Assembly: GCF_029931775.1 (NCBI RefSeq)
Contig: NC_079315.1
Coordinates: forward strand, 110,604,274 to 110,668,273
Length of the DNA: 64,000 nt
Direction: 5' to 3'
Source: Euleptes europaea
Taxonomy: Eukaryota; Chordata; Lepidosauria; Squamata; Sphaerodactylidae
This document shows positions 11,545 through 22,426 of this stretch, one piece after another. The stretch's first letter is position 1; each line of letters starts with the position of its first letter. The notes below the pieces were generated by a model, which was not told the DNA's origin, did not search any database, and saw only the letters and a program-made list of their open reading frames with translations. Made by a program: the position numbers and the translations under genes.

Positions 11545-11848
11545 GCGATGGCTGCCAACTTGGAAGGCTTTAAGAGGGGAGCGGACATGTTCATGGAGGA
11601 GAGGGCTATTCATGGCTATTAGTTAGAATGGATACTAGTCATGCTGCATACCTATTCTCTCTAGTATCAGAGGAGCATGCCTATTATTTTGGGTGCGGTG
11701 GAACACAGGCAGGATGGTGCTGCTGCAGTCGTCTTGTTAGTGGCTTCCTAGAGGCACCTGGTTGGCCACTGTGTGAACAGACTGCTGGACTTGATGGGCC
11801 TTGGTCTGATCCAGCAGAGCCTTTCTTATGTTCTTATGTAAGAGAGGG
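11545..11848 (+). mobile_element. CR1-like LINE 3' terminus
   Basis: Begins in the coding tail (ttggaaggctttaagagggg), has the conserved untranslated block and ends ttcttatgttcttatgt. A second truncated copy follows at 11849-11935. Confidence 0.8.
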
Positions 11849-11935
11849 CTCTCAGTGGCTACTAGTCAAAATGGATACTAGTCATGATGCATACCTATCT
11901 TCCCCAGGATCAGAGGAACAGGCCTATTATATCAG

Positions 11936-12343
11936 TAGGGTTGTCAACCTCCAGGTACTAGCTGGAGATCTCCTGCTATTACAACTGATCGCCAGCCGAT
12001 AGAGATCTGTTTACCTGGGGAAAATGGCCACTTTGGCAATTGGACTCTATGGCACTGTAGTCTCTTCCCTCTCCAACCCCTCCTCCTCAGCCTCTGCCCC
12101 AAAAATAGGGTTGCCAACTGCCAGGTAGTAGCAGGAGATCTCCTGCTAATTCAACTGATCTCTAGCCGATAGAGATCAGATCACCTGGAGAAAAATGGCC
12201 GCTTTGGCAATTGAACTCTATGGCATTGCAGCCCCCTCCCCAAACCCCGCCCTCTTCAGGCTCCGCCCCAAAATCTCTCGCTGGTTGTGAAGAGGGACCT
12301 GGCAACCCTACCCAAAAACCTCCCATTGGTGGTAGCAACCCTA
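11936..12343. mobile_element. hAT MITE split by a second copy of the same family
   Basis: The outer copy starts tagggttgtcaacctccagg, runs to cctctgccccaaaaa, is interrupted at 12106-12310, and resumes with cctcccattggtgg to end agcaacccta. Confidence 0.85.
12106..12310. mobile_element. Inner hAT MITE with 8-bp target duplication
   Basis: cccaaaaa is duplicated at 12098-12105 and 12311-12318. The ends are tagggttgcc and ggcaaccta-type inverted repeats. It is younger than the copy it split. Confidence 0.9.
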
Positions 12344-12390
12344 CTGACAATCCTGTGATATCTTCAAGTGGCAACCCTACTCTGAGCTCC

Positions 12391-12618
12391 TGGTCACCTG
12401 TGAAGCTGCCTTATACTGAATCAGACCCATTGGTCCATCAAGGTCAATACTGTTTACTCAGATGGTCCATCAGGGTCAGTATTGTCTACTCAGACTGGCA
12501 GCGGCTCTCCAGGGTCTCAAGCAGAGGTCTTTTACATCACCTACCACCTAGTCCTTTTTAACTGGAGATATCGGGGATTGAACCTGGTATTTTCTGTATA
12601 CAAAGCAGAGGCTCATCC
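12391..12618 (-). mobile_element. tRNA-derived SINE, 'CTCAGTGGTAGAGC' type
   Basis: The minus copy ends with agctgccttatactgaatca at 12400 and has its tRNA-like head near 12618. It contains an internal duplication of the ggtccatcaaggtcagtat block. Confidence 0.8.
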
Positions 12619-12778
12619 AGTGAGCCGCAGCCCTCCTGGGGGGAAAGCAGGATGAAAAAGTGATAGGTAGATTGATCCAGCCTCCAGGACATCTGCTGCA
12701 GAGCAGATGGGGTTAGGTCCTTTTCTTCCTTTCTACCAAGAAGAGCAGATGCTGACTCCTCTCCTAAAAGAAGCTTTT

Positions 12779-13096
12779 GGGAGCCAGCATGGTGTAGTGG
12801 TTCAGAGCGGTGATTTGGAGCGGTGGAGTCTGATCTGGAGAACCGGGTTCGACTCCCCACTCCTCCACATGAGCGGTGGAGGCTAATCTGGTGAACTGGA
12901 TTTGTTTCCCCACTACTCCACACGAAGCCAGCTGGGTGACCTTGGGCAAGTTGCAGCTGTGTTAGAGCTCTCTCAGCCCCACCAACCTCACAGGGTGTCT
13001 GTTGTGGGGAGGGGAAGGGAAGGTGATTGTACGCCGGTTTGAGTCTCCCTTAAGTGGTAGAGAAAGTCTGCATATAAAAACCAACTCTTCTTTTAT
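12779..13096 (+). mobile_element. Sauria-type SINE
   Basis: Full-length copy from gggagccagcatggtgtag to gtctgcatataaaaacc and a ttctttt tail. Confidence 0.9.
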
Positions 13097-13661
13097 GCTT
13101 TGAGCTTTTGAGTATTAGCGACAAATCCGCTCAGTACTGCTTCTCCCACCATGGCACACCCCTGATAGGAACAAAGCTGCCCATGTTCTCGGGCTCTCTC
13201 TGTTGTGAGCGTCAGCATGCAGCCTCTCCGCTCCCACTCCAACCCATTCTATGGCGATGACCTTCCTCCAGATGGCACGATGGTCTCCACAGTAGCTAGC
13301 AACCGTATTCACTGACGCCCTGGCTTCAAAATGCAATTGCTCGGCATTTGCTTCAACCCTCTCCCTTGCTCACTGGCAGAAGGGGTTTCAGTGTTGATAT
13401 TCCATTCCTTCCACTTGCTGACTCAAAGGGTACAATGTTTTATGTGAAGGAAACAAGGGATACACAGTTTGATGTGGAACAAACATTGTTAGGAGAATCT
13501 AGGCTCGTGATCTGCCATAATTATATGGCGTATTAATTCCAAACATCCGTTCCCCTGCAACGGGGTTGGGGGGAACTGAAAAAAAATGTTACCAGCTCTT
13601 CTGCAAGCATTGTGTGCCGCATGATTTGTTAAGATTGCACAAGGTGGGCTGGTGCCATGGA

Positions 13662-14040
13662 AGGGGAAGGGGAAGGGGAAGGGGAAGAAGGAAAAGGAGA
13701 AGGAGAAGGAGAAGGAAAAGGAAAAGGAGAAGGAGAGGTTTTTATATGCCGACTTTCTTTACCACTTAAGGGAGACTCAAACTGGCTTACGAACACCTTC
13801 CCTTCACCTCCCCACAACAGACACCCTGTGAGGTAGGTGAGGCTGAGAGAGTTCAAAGAGAACTGTGACTAGCCCAAGGTCACCCAGCTGGCTTCATTTG
13901 TAGGAGTGGGGAAACCAACCTGGTTCACCATATTAGCATCCGCCGCTCATGTGGAGGAGTGGGGAATCAAACCAGGTTCTCCAGATCAGACTCCACTGCT
14001 CCAAACCACCACTCTTAACCACTACACCACGCTGGCTCTC
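13662..14040 (-). mobile_element. Sauria-type SINE with 24-bp target duplication
   Basis: The minus copy (body about 13738-14040) has an expanded pyrimidine-rich 3' tail at 13662-13737. An identical 24-base sequence flanks it at 13638-13661 and 14041-14064, starting cacaaggtgggctgg. This is a clear, fairly young insertion. Confidence 0.92.
13663..13684 (+). other. G-quadruplex-forming motif in a polypurine SINE tail
   Basis: Four GGGG runs (13663, 13669, 13675, 13681) are separated by AA loops. They are followed by about 50 bases of pure purine up to 13737. Confidence 0.8.
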
Positions 14041-14224
14041 CACAAGGTGGGCTGGTGCCATGGAGTATGAGTGACAACAGCGTTGAGCATTTATCTGGAG
14101 CATGGTCCGCATACAGTTACCAGTCTGTAGTCTGGAGATCTGTGTAGTCTGGAGATGTGCTGTAATTCCAGGGGATCCCCAGGGCCTACCTGGAGGATGG
14201 CATCCCTAGGTCCATGTGTTCAAA

Positions 14225-14880
14225 GGGATTAAGAACATAGGAAAAGTCAAACTGGATCAGACCAAGGCCCATCAAGTCCAGCAGTCTGTTCACACAATGC
14301 CCAACCAGGTGCCTCTTGGAAGCCCACAAATAAGACGACTGCAGCAGCACCATCCTGCCTGTGTTCCACAGCACCTAAGATAATAGGCATGCTCCTTGGA
14401 TACTGGAGAGAATAGGTATGCATCACGACTAGTATCCATTTTTACTAGTAGTAGCCATGGATAGCCCTCTTTTCCATGAATATGTCCACTTCCCTCTTAA
14501 AACCTTCCAAGTTGGCAGCCAACACCGCATCCTGGGGAAGGGAGTACCACACATTTAACTATGCGTTGTGTGAAGAAATAATTCATTTTCTCTGTTCTGA
14601 ATCTCTCCCCCTCCAGCTTCAGCAGATGACCCTGCATTCTACTACTATGATAGAGGGAGACAAGCTTCTCCCTGTCCAATTTCCCCATACCATACATAAT
14701 TTTATAGCTCTCTACCATGTCTCCCCTTAACCACCTTCTTTCCAAGCTAAACAGCCCTAAGCGTTTTAACCACTCCTCATAGGGGGAGTTGCTCTAGCCC
14801 CCTGATCATTTTGGTCGCTCTTTTCTGCACCTCATGAACATTTTCATCACTCAAACATTTTCATCGCAATCTCCTTACTG
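14225..14880 (-). mobile_element. CR1-like LINE 3' end
   Basis: Minus frame 14745-14497 carries LRGDMVESYKIMYGMGKLD, then KLEGERFRTEK. The usual 3' untranslated block runs to 14230. More of the 3' coding part extends to about 14830. Confidence 0.8.
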
Positions 14881-15094
14881 ACCTCATGACTACAGAAACT
14901 TTGGAACCAGCTAATGCTCTTAAGTACAAGATTTTTTTTTAAAACGCTCCAACTGTGATATTTAAATGTTAAGCATTATTATTATAAAGGGGCAAAAGTT
15001 TTGAGTCGTCATCCTTCTGAACTACTAGAGGTTTGGCCAGTCGACACAAACTTAGATACAGAACAAGATGTTTATGCCTGCTCATTCTAGTATC

Positions 15095-15365
15095 ATATCA
15101 TAGAATCAAAGTTGGAAGGGACCACCAGGGTCATCTAGTCCAACCCCCTGTACAATGCAGGAAATTCACAACTACCGCCCTCCCTACACCCCCAGTGCCC
15201 TCCCTCTCATGATCTGCCTAAGGTCATAGAATCAGCATTGCTGACAGATGGCCATCTAGCCTCTGCTTAAAAACCACCCAGGAAGGAGAGCTCACCACCT
15301 CCCGAGGAAGCCTGTTCCACTGAGGAACCGCTCGAACTGTTAGAAAATTCTTCCTAATGTCTAGT
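15095..15365 (-). mobile_element. CR1 LINE 3' terminus
   Basis: On the plus strand it reads tagaatcaaagttggaaggg, ccaaccccctgtacaatgca, then cttaaaaaccacccaggaag and ggaagcctgttccactgagg, the reverse complement of the CR1 tail. Confidence 0.85.
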
Positions 15366-15599
15366 AGTAGTACAACGTAACCTAGATGTTATACAGGGTG
15401 CTCTCTTGGGAGTATAACATAAACACCTTATGAACAATTTTCGTTGGGTAGCTTCTGTTTTTTTCTGGAACAGCCATACTAATAAAGAAGCACAATAGAG
15501 ACACCTCCTGGATGTATTGAGAATCCCACTGTCTGGACTTTAGCGAGAGATAACGCGTATGTCTAATTCCATAAACTAGTCATTTGGACTCATTTTTGA

Positions 15600-15695
15600 C
15601 TATGTATTGTGTGTGTAAAGTGCCACCACGTCGCAGCCGACTAATGGCAACCCTTCATGGGGTTTTCAAGCCAAGAGACTAACAGAGGTGGTTTC
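15600..15695 (-). mobile_element. 5S-headed SINE tail fragment
   Basis: gtgtaaagtgccaccacgtc and ggcaacccttcatggggttt match the 3' part of the 5S-rRNA-headed SINE. It is cut by a CR1 piece. Confidence 0.65.
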
Positions 15696-16045
15696 ACAGA
15701 ATCATAGAGTTGGAAGAGAACTACTGGGGTCATCTAGGCGAACCCCCTGTACAATGCAAGAAATTCACAACTACCTCCCCCACCGCCACAACCCCAGTGA
15801 CCCCTACTCCATGCCCAGAAGATGGCAACAAAACCCTTTAGCATCCCTAGCCATTCTGGCCTGGAGGAAAATGGTTTCCTGATCCCAAAGTGATGATCAG
15901 CATTACCCTAGGCATGTAAGAAAGAACCACGAGAGCCAAATACTGGCACAACCCTTCCTGCCCTCCTTCTCATGATCTGCCTAAGTTCACAGAATCAGCA
16001 TTGCTGACAGATGGCCATCTAGCCTCTGCTTAAAAACCTCATGAG
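15696..16045 (-). mobile_element. CR1 LINE 3' fragment
   Basis: It starts cagaatcatagagttggaag and ends cagatggccatctagcctc, with a diverged middle. It appears to be inserted between the two parts of a 5S-headed SINE. Confidence 0.7.
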
Positions 16046-16168
16046 GTTTGTCAGTGCCTTCCTCTGCATAGCAACCTTGGTATTCCTTGGTGGTCTCCCA
16101 TCCATCAGGGCTGACCCTGCTTAAGCTTCCAATATCTGAGGAGATCGGGCTATACCATGTTGCCTTCC
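16046..16168 (-). mobile_element. 5S-headed SINE, remaining part
   Basis: ggtggtctcccatccatcag and tctgaggagatcgggctata are the reverse complement of 5S rRNA residues in the internal promoter region, joined to the SINE body. Confidence 0.7.
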
Positions 16169-16302
16169 CTCCTGACTATGTATTACTTTTCTTTTTAAAA
16201 AATCTTAAAAGAACCTCACGGTAAAAAATGTTGACACAAACATTTTTACATCAAACAACAATTGCAAACTTACCGGTAATTTAAAAACATTGGCAACAAA
16301 GA

Positions 16303-16607
16303 GGTAGAAGAAGAAGAGTTGGTTTTTATATGCCAACTTTCTCTCCCACTTAAGGAAGAATCAAACTGGCTTACAATCACCTTCCCCACAACAGACACCC
16401 TGTGAGGTAGGTGGGGCTGAGAGAGTGCGACAAGCCCAAGGCCACCCAGCTGGCTTCGTGTGTAGGAATGGGGAAACCAACCCGGTTCACCAGATTAGCG
16501 TCTACCGCTCATGTGGAACAGTGGGGAATCAAACCAGATGGGGATCTCCAGATCTGACTCCACCGCTCCAAACCACCGCTTTTAACCCCTACACCACGCA
16601 GGCTCTC
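16303..16607 (-). mobile_element. Sauria-type SINE
   Basis: Minus copy from the agagttggtttttatatgcc tail to the head at accacgcaggctctc. Confidence 0.88.
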
Positions 16608-17047
16608 ATTCCAGATTTTGGAATGAGAGACTATTCCCAATTCTGGTAATAAAAATATAATAACACATAACTCCCAGCTCCCACCACCAACACACACACT
16701 TTTAATAACAGATTTCCTGGGCTTGACGTTTCCCTTAGGCTATTTTAGCCAAATTCATTCACTAGACCTGTATGAATGCATGATACCACCTGTTGGCCAA
16801 AAAAGTTACCCTTTACTTTCTAAATTTCTACACCTGGTTGCTGTGAGTGGCATAGTAGTAGGGACAGTTAAGACGGTGGCAAGCCTACCAGCGATAAAGC
16901 TTTGATACAAGTGCTGGCATGAATCTTGTTTCACTTCCCAAGTCCATTTATAATTCAAAGCAACAATATAAAGAACTTTTAATACAATGAGCAGCCACCT
17001 CAGTTTTCGAAACGTTTCTAAAACAGCAAAAGCACAGTTCAGCAGAA

Positions 17048-17340
17048 GAAGAGGAGTTGGTTTTTATATGCCGACTTTCTCTACCAAGAATCAAACCGGC
17101 TTGCAATCACCTTCCCTCCCCCTCCCCGCAACAGACACCCTGTGAGGTAGGTGGGGCTGAGAGAGCTCTAAGAGAACTGTGACTAGCCCGATTCCACCCA
17201 GCTGCCTTCATGTGGAGAAATGGGGAAACAAACCCAGTTCACCAGATTAGCTCATGTGGATGAGTGGGGAATCAAACCCAGTTCTCCAGATCAACGTCCA
17301 CTGCTCCAAACCACCGCTCTTTACCACTACACCATGCTGC
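17048..17340 (-). mobile_element. Sauria-type SINE with internal deletions
   Basis: Minus copy that lacks parts of the tail stem and of the anticodon-like region. Confidence 0.85.
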
Positions 17341-17384
17341 CAATTCACATTGGCTGAGGCCCATTTGATGCCCTGACCTGGATG

Positions 17385-17580
17385 CCTCAGGCTAGCTTAA
17401 ACTCGTCAGATCTTGGAAGCTAAGCAGGGGTCAGCCCTGGTTAGTACTTGGACGGGAGACCACCAAAGAAGCCTAGGGTCGCTACGCAAACGCAGGCAAT
17501 GGCAAACCACCTCTGTTCATCTCTTGCCTTGAAAACTACACGAGGGGTTGCCATGAATAGGCTGTGTCCTGAAGGCCCTT
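17385..17580 (+). mobile_element. 5S-rRNA-headed SINE
   Basis: tcttggaagctaagcagggg and tggttagtacttggacggga match the 3' two-thirds of vertebrate 5S rRNA, followed by ggcaatggcaaaccacctct of the SINE body. Confidence 0.8.
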
Positions 17581-17952
17581 TGCACAACAAAGCCCATTTG
17601 ATAGTTTGTTCGGATACCTTTCAGTTTGACTTGAGACCCAGTCCTATGCATATTTACTCAGAGGGAAGGCCTGGTCTACACATGCAGTGTAACACAGTAG
17701 AAAAATGCAGAGCTGATAGAATAGATAACTTCAAACTCTAGATGGAGGATGCTACTTTTGAAAGTGTAATTACAAAAGCTACACTACTTTTCTTTAAAAA
17801 AAAATCCTTGCATCTAGAAAGTTAGCATGCCAGGGGCAAAGGATCCAGCCCAGGTCTTAGTATGCTATGCCAGTTTTTAATCGCTAGGGGTTGTCATATA
17901 GTGGATCATTCTGGTCCTCATGAACAGCATGAAATTCTACAGTCCACAATGT

Positions 17953-18530
17953 TAGAGGGGCTGTGGCTCAGTGGTAGGGTATCTGCTTTGTATGCAGAAT
18001 GTCCCAGGTTCAATCCCCATTGTATCCAGTTAAAAGCCTGACGTGGTAGGTGATGTGAAAGACCTCTGTGTGAGACATTGGGGAACTGCTGCCAAACAGA
18101 ATAGACAATTGTAGAAGGCTTTCACGGTCAGAGTTCATTGGTTCTTGTGGGTTATCCGGGCTGTGTAACATATTAACATACCACACCCTCATTAGCACAT
18201 TATCTTGATATTTACAGGACAATGATTAGCACATTACCTTGTATACTTTTTGCAGGACAATGATTCAGCTCAACCCAACCCCTTTCTGACTATATATTAC
18301 TCTTCCTACACACTTGACACTGAGAGACACTGTCCTTCAGTATTACTCCTCTGAAGATGCCTGCCACAGCTGCTGGCGAAACGTCAGGAAAGAAAATACC
18401 AAGACCACGGTCACACAGCCCGGATAACCCACAAGAACCAAAGAATAGACAATATTGACCTTGACAGACCCGTGGCCTGACTCAGTAGAAGGCGGTTTCT
18501 GAAAACCACTTTCTGCCGTGAGTGAACAAA
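17953..18530 (+). mobile_element. tRNA-derived SINE ('CTCAGTGGTAGAGC' type), split
   Basis: Head ggggctgtggctcagtgg and box B caggttcaatcccc are followed by the body. The copy is interrupted at 18110-18441 and resumes with attgaccttgacagacccg. Confidence 0.82.
18110..18441 (+). mobile_element. Penelope-like or foldback element with 12-bp target duplication
   Basis: The ends are inverted copies of ggttcttgtgggttatccgg. agaatagacaat is duplicated at 18098-18109 and 18442-18453. Near the right end ctgaaga (18351) and gaaac (18378) bracket a hairpin (gcc/ggc) and are followed by gtc, a hammerhead-like core as known from Penelope-like elements. Family assignment is inference. Confidence 0.6.
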
Positions 18531-18916
18531 ACTCAAGGCCCACGGTGTTCATTGGGGGTTACTCCCTGGTAAGCCTCTGTCATCCCGCATTTGTCCTGGA
18601 TCGAGCCCCAGCGCATGATGGAAGCCTCTGACTAGGTAGCTAAATAATCACATCCCACAAATGCATTTCATGGTCTATTAATCCCCATTATTCCTAAATG
18701 GAAACCAATCACCACCTAATTACAATGGAGAAAGCTACAATGTTGTTCAATTTATAGTCATTAGAACATTATTTCCCAAGTTTGCTTACAACTCTCATAA
18801 TGTGAAAGATCTGGGGGAGGGAGAAAGAAATCTCTCTGGGGGGTGGGGGGGAAGTATGTATCCCAATGGTGGAGGGTAGAAGTACCATTAGACACATTCA
18901 TGAAGGACATTCATGA

Positions 18917-19085
18917 AGCCAGCTGGGTGACCTTGGGCTAGTCACAGTTCTCTCCGAAGTCTCTCAGCCCCACCTACCTCACAAGGTGCCTGTTGTGGGG
19001 AGAGGAAGGGAAGGAGGTTGTAAGCTGGTTTGATTCTCCTTAAAAAAAGGAGATAAAATGAGCATGTAAAAACCAACTCTTCTTT
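18917..19085 (+). mobile_element. Sauria-type SINE, 5'-truncated
   Basis: Starts at aagccagctgggtgacctt and runs to the gcatgtaaaaaccaactctt tail. Confidence 0.8.
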
Positions 19086-19342
19086 ATAGCCAAACAGGAA
19101 GAAAACCCTCTCCTTTTTTTTTTGGAAACTGAAGCAAAACAGGATCTCTTCTTCAAAGCGAAGCATCAACCTGATTTTTCTTTCCCTCTTTGGTGAGCTT
19201 CAGAGGACTCCAGGAGGCAACACCTTTATGTCTACGGGGATCATTCATGCAGAAGAAACTGCCTTCATTCCAAAAGGATGCTCAGCTTGGAACCTAGTCC
19301 AAACATTTTGGGATTTGGGACACACCTCAGCCTTAACACCGG

Positions 19343-19572
19343 TGGACTCTAATCTGGAGAACCGGGTTTAATTCCCGACTCCTCCACTTGAGCGGCAGAC
19401 TCTAATCTGGCGAACTAGGTTTGTTTCCTCACTCCTCCACATGAAGCCAGCTGGGTGACCTTGAGCTAGTCACAGTTCTCTCCAAACTCTCCCAGCCCCA
19501 CCTTGTAAGCTGGTTTGATTCTCCTTAAAAGGTAGAGAAAGCCAGCATCTAAAAACCAACTCTTCTTCTTCT
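19343..19572 (+). mobile_element. Sauria-type SINE, head missing
   Basis: Starts within ggactctaatctggagaacc and ends ctaaaaaccaactcttcttc. Confidence 0.8.
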
Positions 19573-19621
19573 CCTCGTGGCAGACATTTTGTCATCGAAC
19601 CTACTACCTTTTCTCAGAATT

Positions 19622-20925
19622 AAAGGTCATTTATGCATGGGAGTTTTACCTGAGGTTCGTTGCTGGCTGGACCCACACTTTCCTGTTGGGAATCTCTGCA
19701 CCAGCAGTCTGCAAGCTCAACTCAAGTCCCCACCTCTTTAAATGCTGCTTTGTAATTGGCTTACTTCGCAGTGCTCACTGTGAGAGAAAATTCCCCCCAA
19801 AAAAACCCAATTGCCATATAAAAAAGCACTTTAAGAACAAAAAACGGGGGAAAGAAACGGGGGAAGAAATCCAAGCCTCAGTTTAAAAAAAAAAAAAGCC
19901 TTTCTTTTGCTCAGAAAGAGCTCTGAGGTAGCAGGAAGCATTTCAATGCTACTTTGTCATTGGCTGTGACCGAAACCCAGCTTCTGTGTCCCCTGCTTTG
20001 CCTTCTGTACAGAGATTTCACCTGGGCTGAACTCAGGGGAGAGGGAAGAGTAGGGTTAACAGAGGAATGGGAAAATACAGAAATTGGTTCATTTTATCGT
20101 ATATGGTGGTCATGTGATAAAGCTAAAAACTTTTGGGATATGATATACGACGAGATAAGATTGATTGTTCAAAATAACATACCCAAATCACCAGAGATGA
20201 TGTTACTTAGTGTGATACCAGATACTATTTTAACTCAAAGAACATTTTTGATTTATGCCACCCCGGCTGCAAGATTGCTTTATGCAGCTAAATGGAAATC
20301 AACGGACATCCCAGAGAAAAAAGACTGGATATTAAAAATGTTAGAACTGGTGGAGATGGCGAAATTGACTGCAATGATAAGCCAAAAAGATAATGCACAA
20401 TTTATGAGAGAATGGGAGGCATGGAAGGTTTATTGTGAGCAAGAACTGCAACTGGGGAAAATGGAAGGTTATTCTTTGATCTGATCCGTTATGTACTAAT
20501 TCTACGACTAGATAAATGGAAAACTGATTTTATACAAATATTGGTTGTAGTTTAGATGTTTATGACTAATATTCGGGTCAGAACTATAAACAATAGAATA
20601 TATGAATTTATTTTGAGGTAGAAGGAGGTGGTGGGGAAGTCATATATGATTTATTAATCTATACTTTTAACAACAATTTAAGGTGTTTTTTTCATTTATG
20701 ATTTATTTTACAATGTTGTTAACTGGTTGTTTTATTTATTTACTATATACTTGAAAATTAATAAAAAAAAACAGAGGAATGGGAAGACCCAGACATTAGA
20801 AGGGCTGGCAGTGAGGTCATCTCTAATGGATGGAAAACTCATGCAGAACTCCAAGGAATAACCGAGTCAGATGGGGTGAACGTGGGTGGGTCCAAGTACC
20901 CATGCAAAAATGACCAAAGAGTGCT
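19622..20925. mobile_element. TIR element of the TTTATGCATGGG type, split by L1
   Basis: It starts ggtcatttatgcatgggag and ends acccatgcaaaaatgacc, so the ends are inverted repeats of about 18 bases (ggtcattt-tgcatggg). The body matches 2306-3105. Without the L1 at 20074-20770 it is about 600 bp. Confidence 0.65.
20074..20770 (+). mobile_element. 5'-truncated L1 LINE, ORF2 C-terminus still open
   Basis: The frame to 20484 encodes an L1 ORF2 C-terminal segment: FYRIWWSCDKAKNFWDMIYD, TAARLLYAAKW-like (PAARLLYAAKW) and WILKMLELVEMAKLTAMIS. It is followed by a 3' untranslated region and a poly(A) end. acagaggaatgggaa is duplicated at 20059-20073 and 20771-20785. No stop interrupts the coding part, so the insertion looks recent. 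Confidence 0.93.
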
Positions 20926-21351
20926 TTTCAGCTCAAAAAGGTTGGGGACCCTTGACCAAAAGCTCTTACAAAACAAAGAAAGGAGATTAAATGCAGGAAT
21001 CGTCACGGCTACAGAAAAGCGCATCGTACAGCCAAAATACTAAATCAAAATGTATTCAACATGTGGACTCTCATAGGATACAATACATAAACTACAACAT
21101 ACAACGTAACCACATAAGTGCACGTATATAGAAATAATACACATCAAAAATCCCATAAATTATTTCAACATTGGCTAGAAGCCTAAACTACAGTAGTAAT
21201 TTCACAAATTATTTCAATGTTGTCTGGAAGCCTAAGCGCAATAGTCCAAACTCAAGCACAAAATCCTCCAGTGATGGTATGCGCCTGAATATATCACCAA
21301 AACAGTCCAAGAACATGCACAAGATGGAAATTATCCTCCAGAGGCACTCAA

Positions 21352-21650
21352 GCCATGGTGTAGTGGTTAAGAGCTGTGGTTTGAAGCGGTGGAGTCTGAT
21401 CTGGAGAACCAGGTTTGATTCCCCACTCCTCCACATGAGCGGCGGAGGCTAATCTGGTGAACTGAATTTGTTTCCCCACTCTTACACAAAGCCAGCTGGG
21501 TGAACTTGGGCAAGTTACAACTCTCTCAGCCTCACCTACCTCACAGGGTGTCTGTTGTGGGGAGGGGAAGGGAAGGTGATTGTAAGCTGGTTTGAGTCTC
21601 TCTTAAGTGGTAGAGAAAGTTAGCATATAAAAACCAACTCTCCTTCTTCG
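21352..21650 (+). mobile_element. Sauria-type SINE
   Basis: Starts gccatggtgtagtggttaag and ends agttagcatataaaaaccaa. Confidence 0.88.
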
Positions 21651-21767
21651 TATTGAAACACTTCCTCAGTTGCTTATCGCTTCTTGCCGTTGCTTTGGCT
21701 CCATACCACGTTTTCCTATGCACATACACAACAATGTCGCACACAGCTTACAGCATTTACCGTGCCT

Positions 21768-22145
21768 TCCGGATACTCATGAGGAATCATCACAGCAACA
21801 TCTGTTAATAAGGACCACGCAAAGTTCATCTTCATGGACAGAGATTCCTTTAATAATTTTCCTCCCCGCAGCCCCGGCCACCAATTTGTAAAGCAAGCTG
21901 ATACTCTGCTCCAAGGGGACCAGCCCATGAAAGGCAGTGTGAACATTAATACTAAGTGAATCCGTGGCAGTTCTTTTTGTTTTGCGATTACCGTGGCCTG
22001 TTCGGGTAGATTATTTGCTTGATCCTCATTAAACCTTGGAATCTTCTTAAAACTCCTCTTGCTTTTGGAAGGGAAGCTGAGCCAGTACGTGGTCCGCTGT
22101 GGCATGGAAACGGTCATCCATATCAAGGGTTTGCAACTGCCAAAG
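21768..22145 (-). pseudogene. Unidentified coding-like segment, minus strand
   Basis: A strong acceptor (cttttccctttggcag) precedes 22138. The next 29 codons read like protein (LDMDDRFHATADHVLAQLPF), end in a stop at about 22052, and later bases in the same frame resume as HTAFHGLVPLEQSISLLYKL to another stop. A middle stretch reads well in a second frame (EDQANNLPEQATVIAKQKEL). This looks like either a terminal exon with 3' untranslated DNA or a decayed coding copy. I do not recognise the protein. Confidence 0.25.
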
Positions 22146-22426
22146 GGAAAAGAATATTGAACTGGGGGCAAAAGTGATTGTATCATCCTTTATTCATGAT
22201 CAGTGACCCAAAGGAGCTATCTATCTGGTTTTCATATTTTGCTGGTTTAAAGTTACTGGCATTCAAAATCTACAGCATCATATACAGTGTCTATTTAAAA
22301 AAAAAAAACTACAACACTTTTCTAGACATCATGATTCACTGTGCCTTTTCCTATTTCCGTCCATGTGCCAACTGAGGTTTAGTCAACAACACCCCCTAAC
22401 AGTTCCATCTCTATTTAACTTTTAAA

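Noticed and set aside
15095-16045. Possible CRISPR-like regular repeats
   Set aside because: The similar blocks are CR1 tails with irregular spacing; this is vertebrate DNA.
17385-17480. Possible functional 5S rRNA gene
   Set aside because: Only the 3' two-thirds of 5S is present, diverged and fused to the SINE body; the same holds for 36427, 56345 and the other copies.
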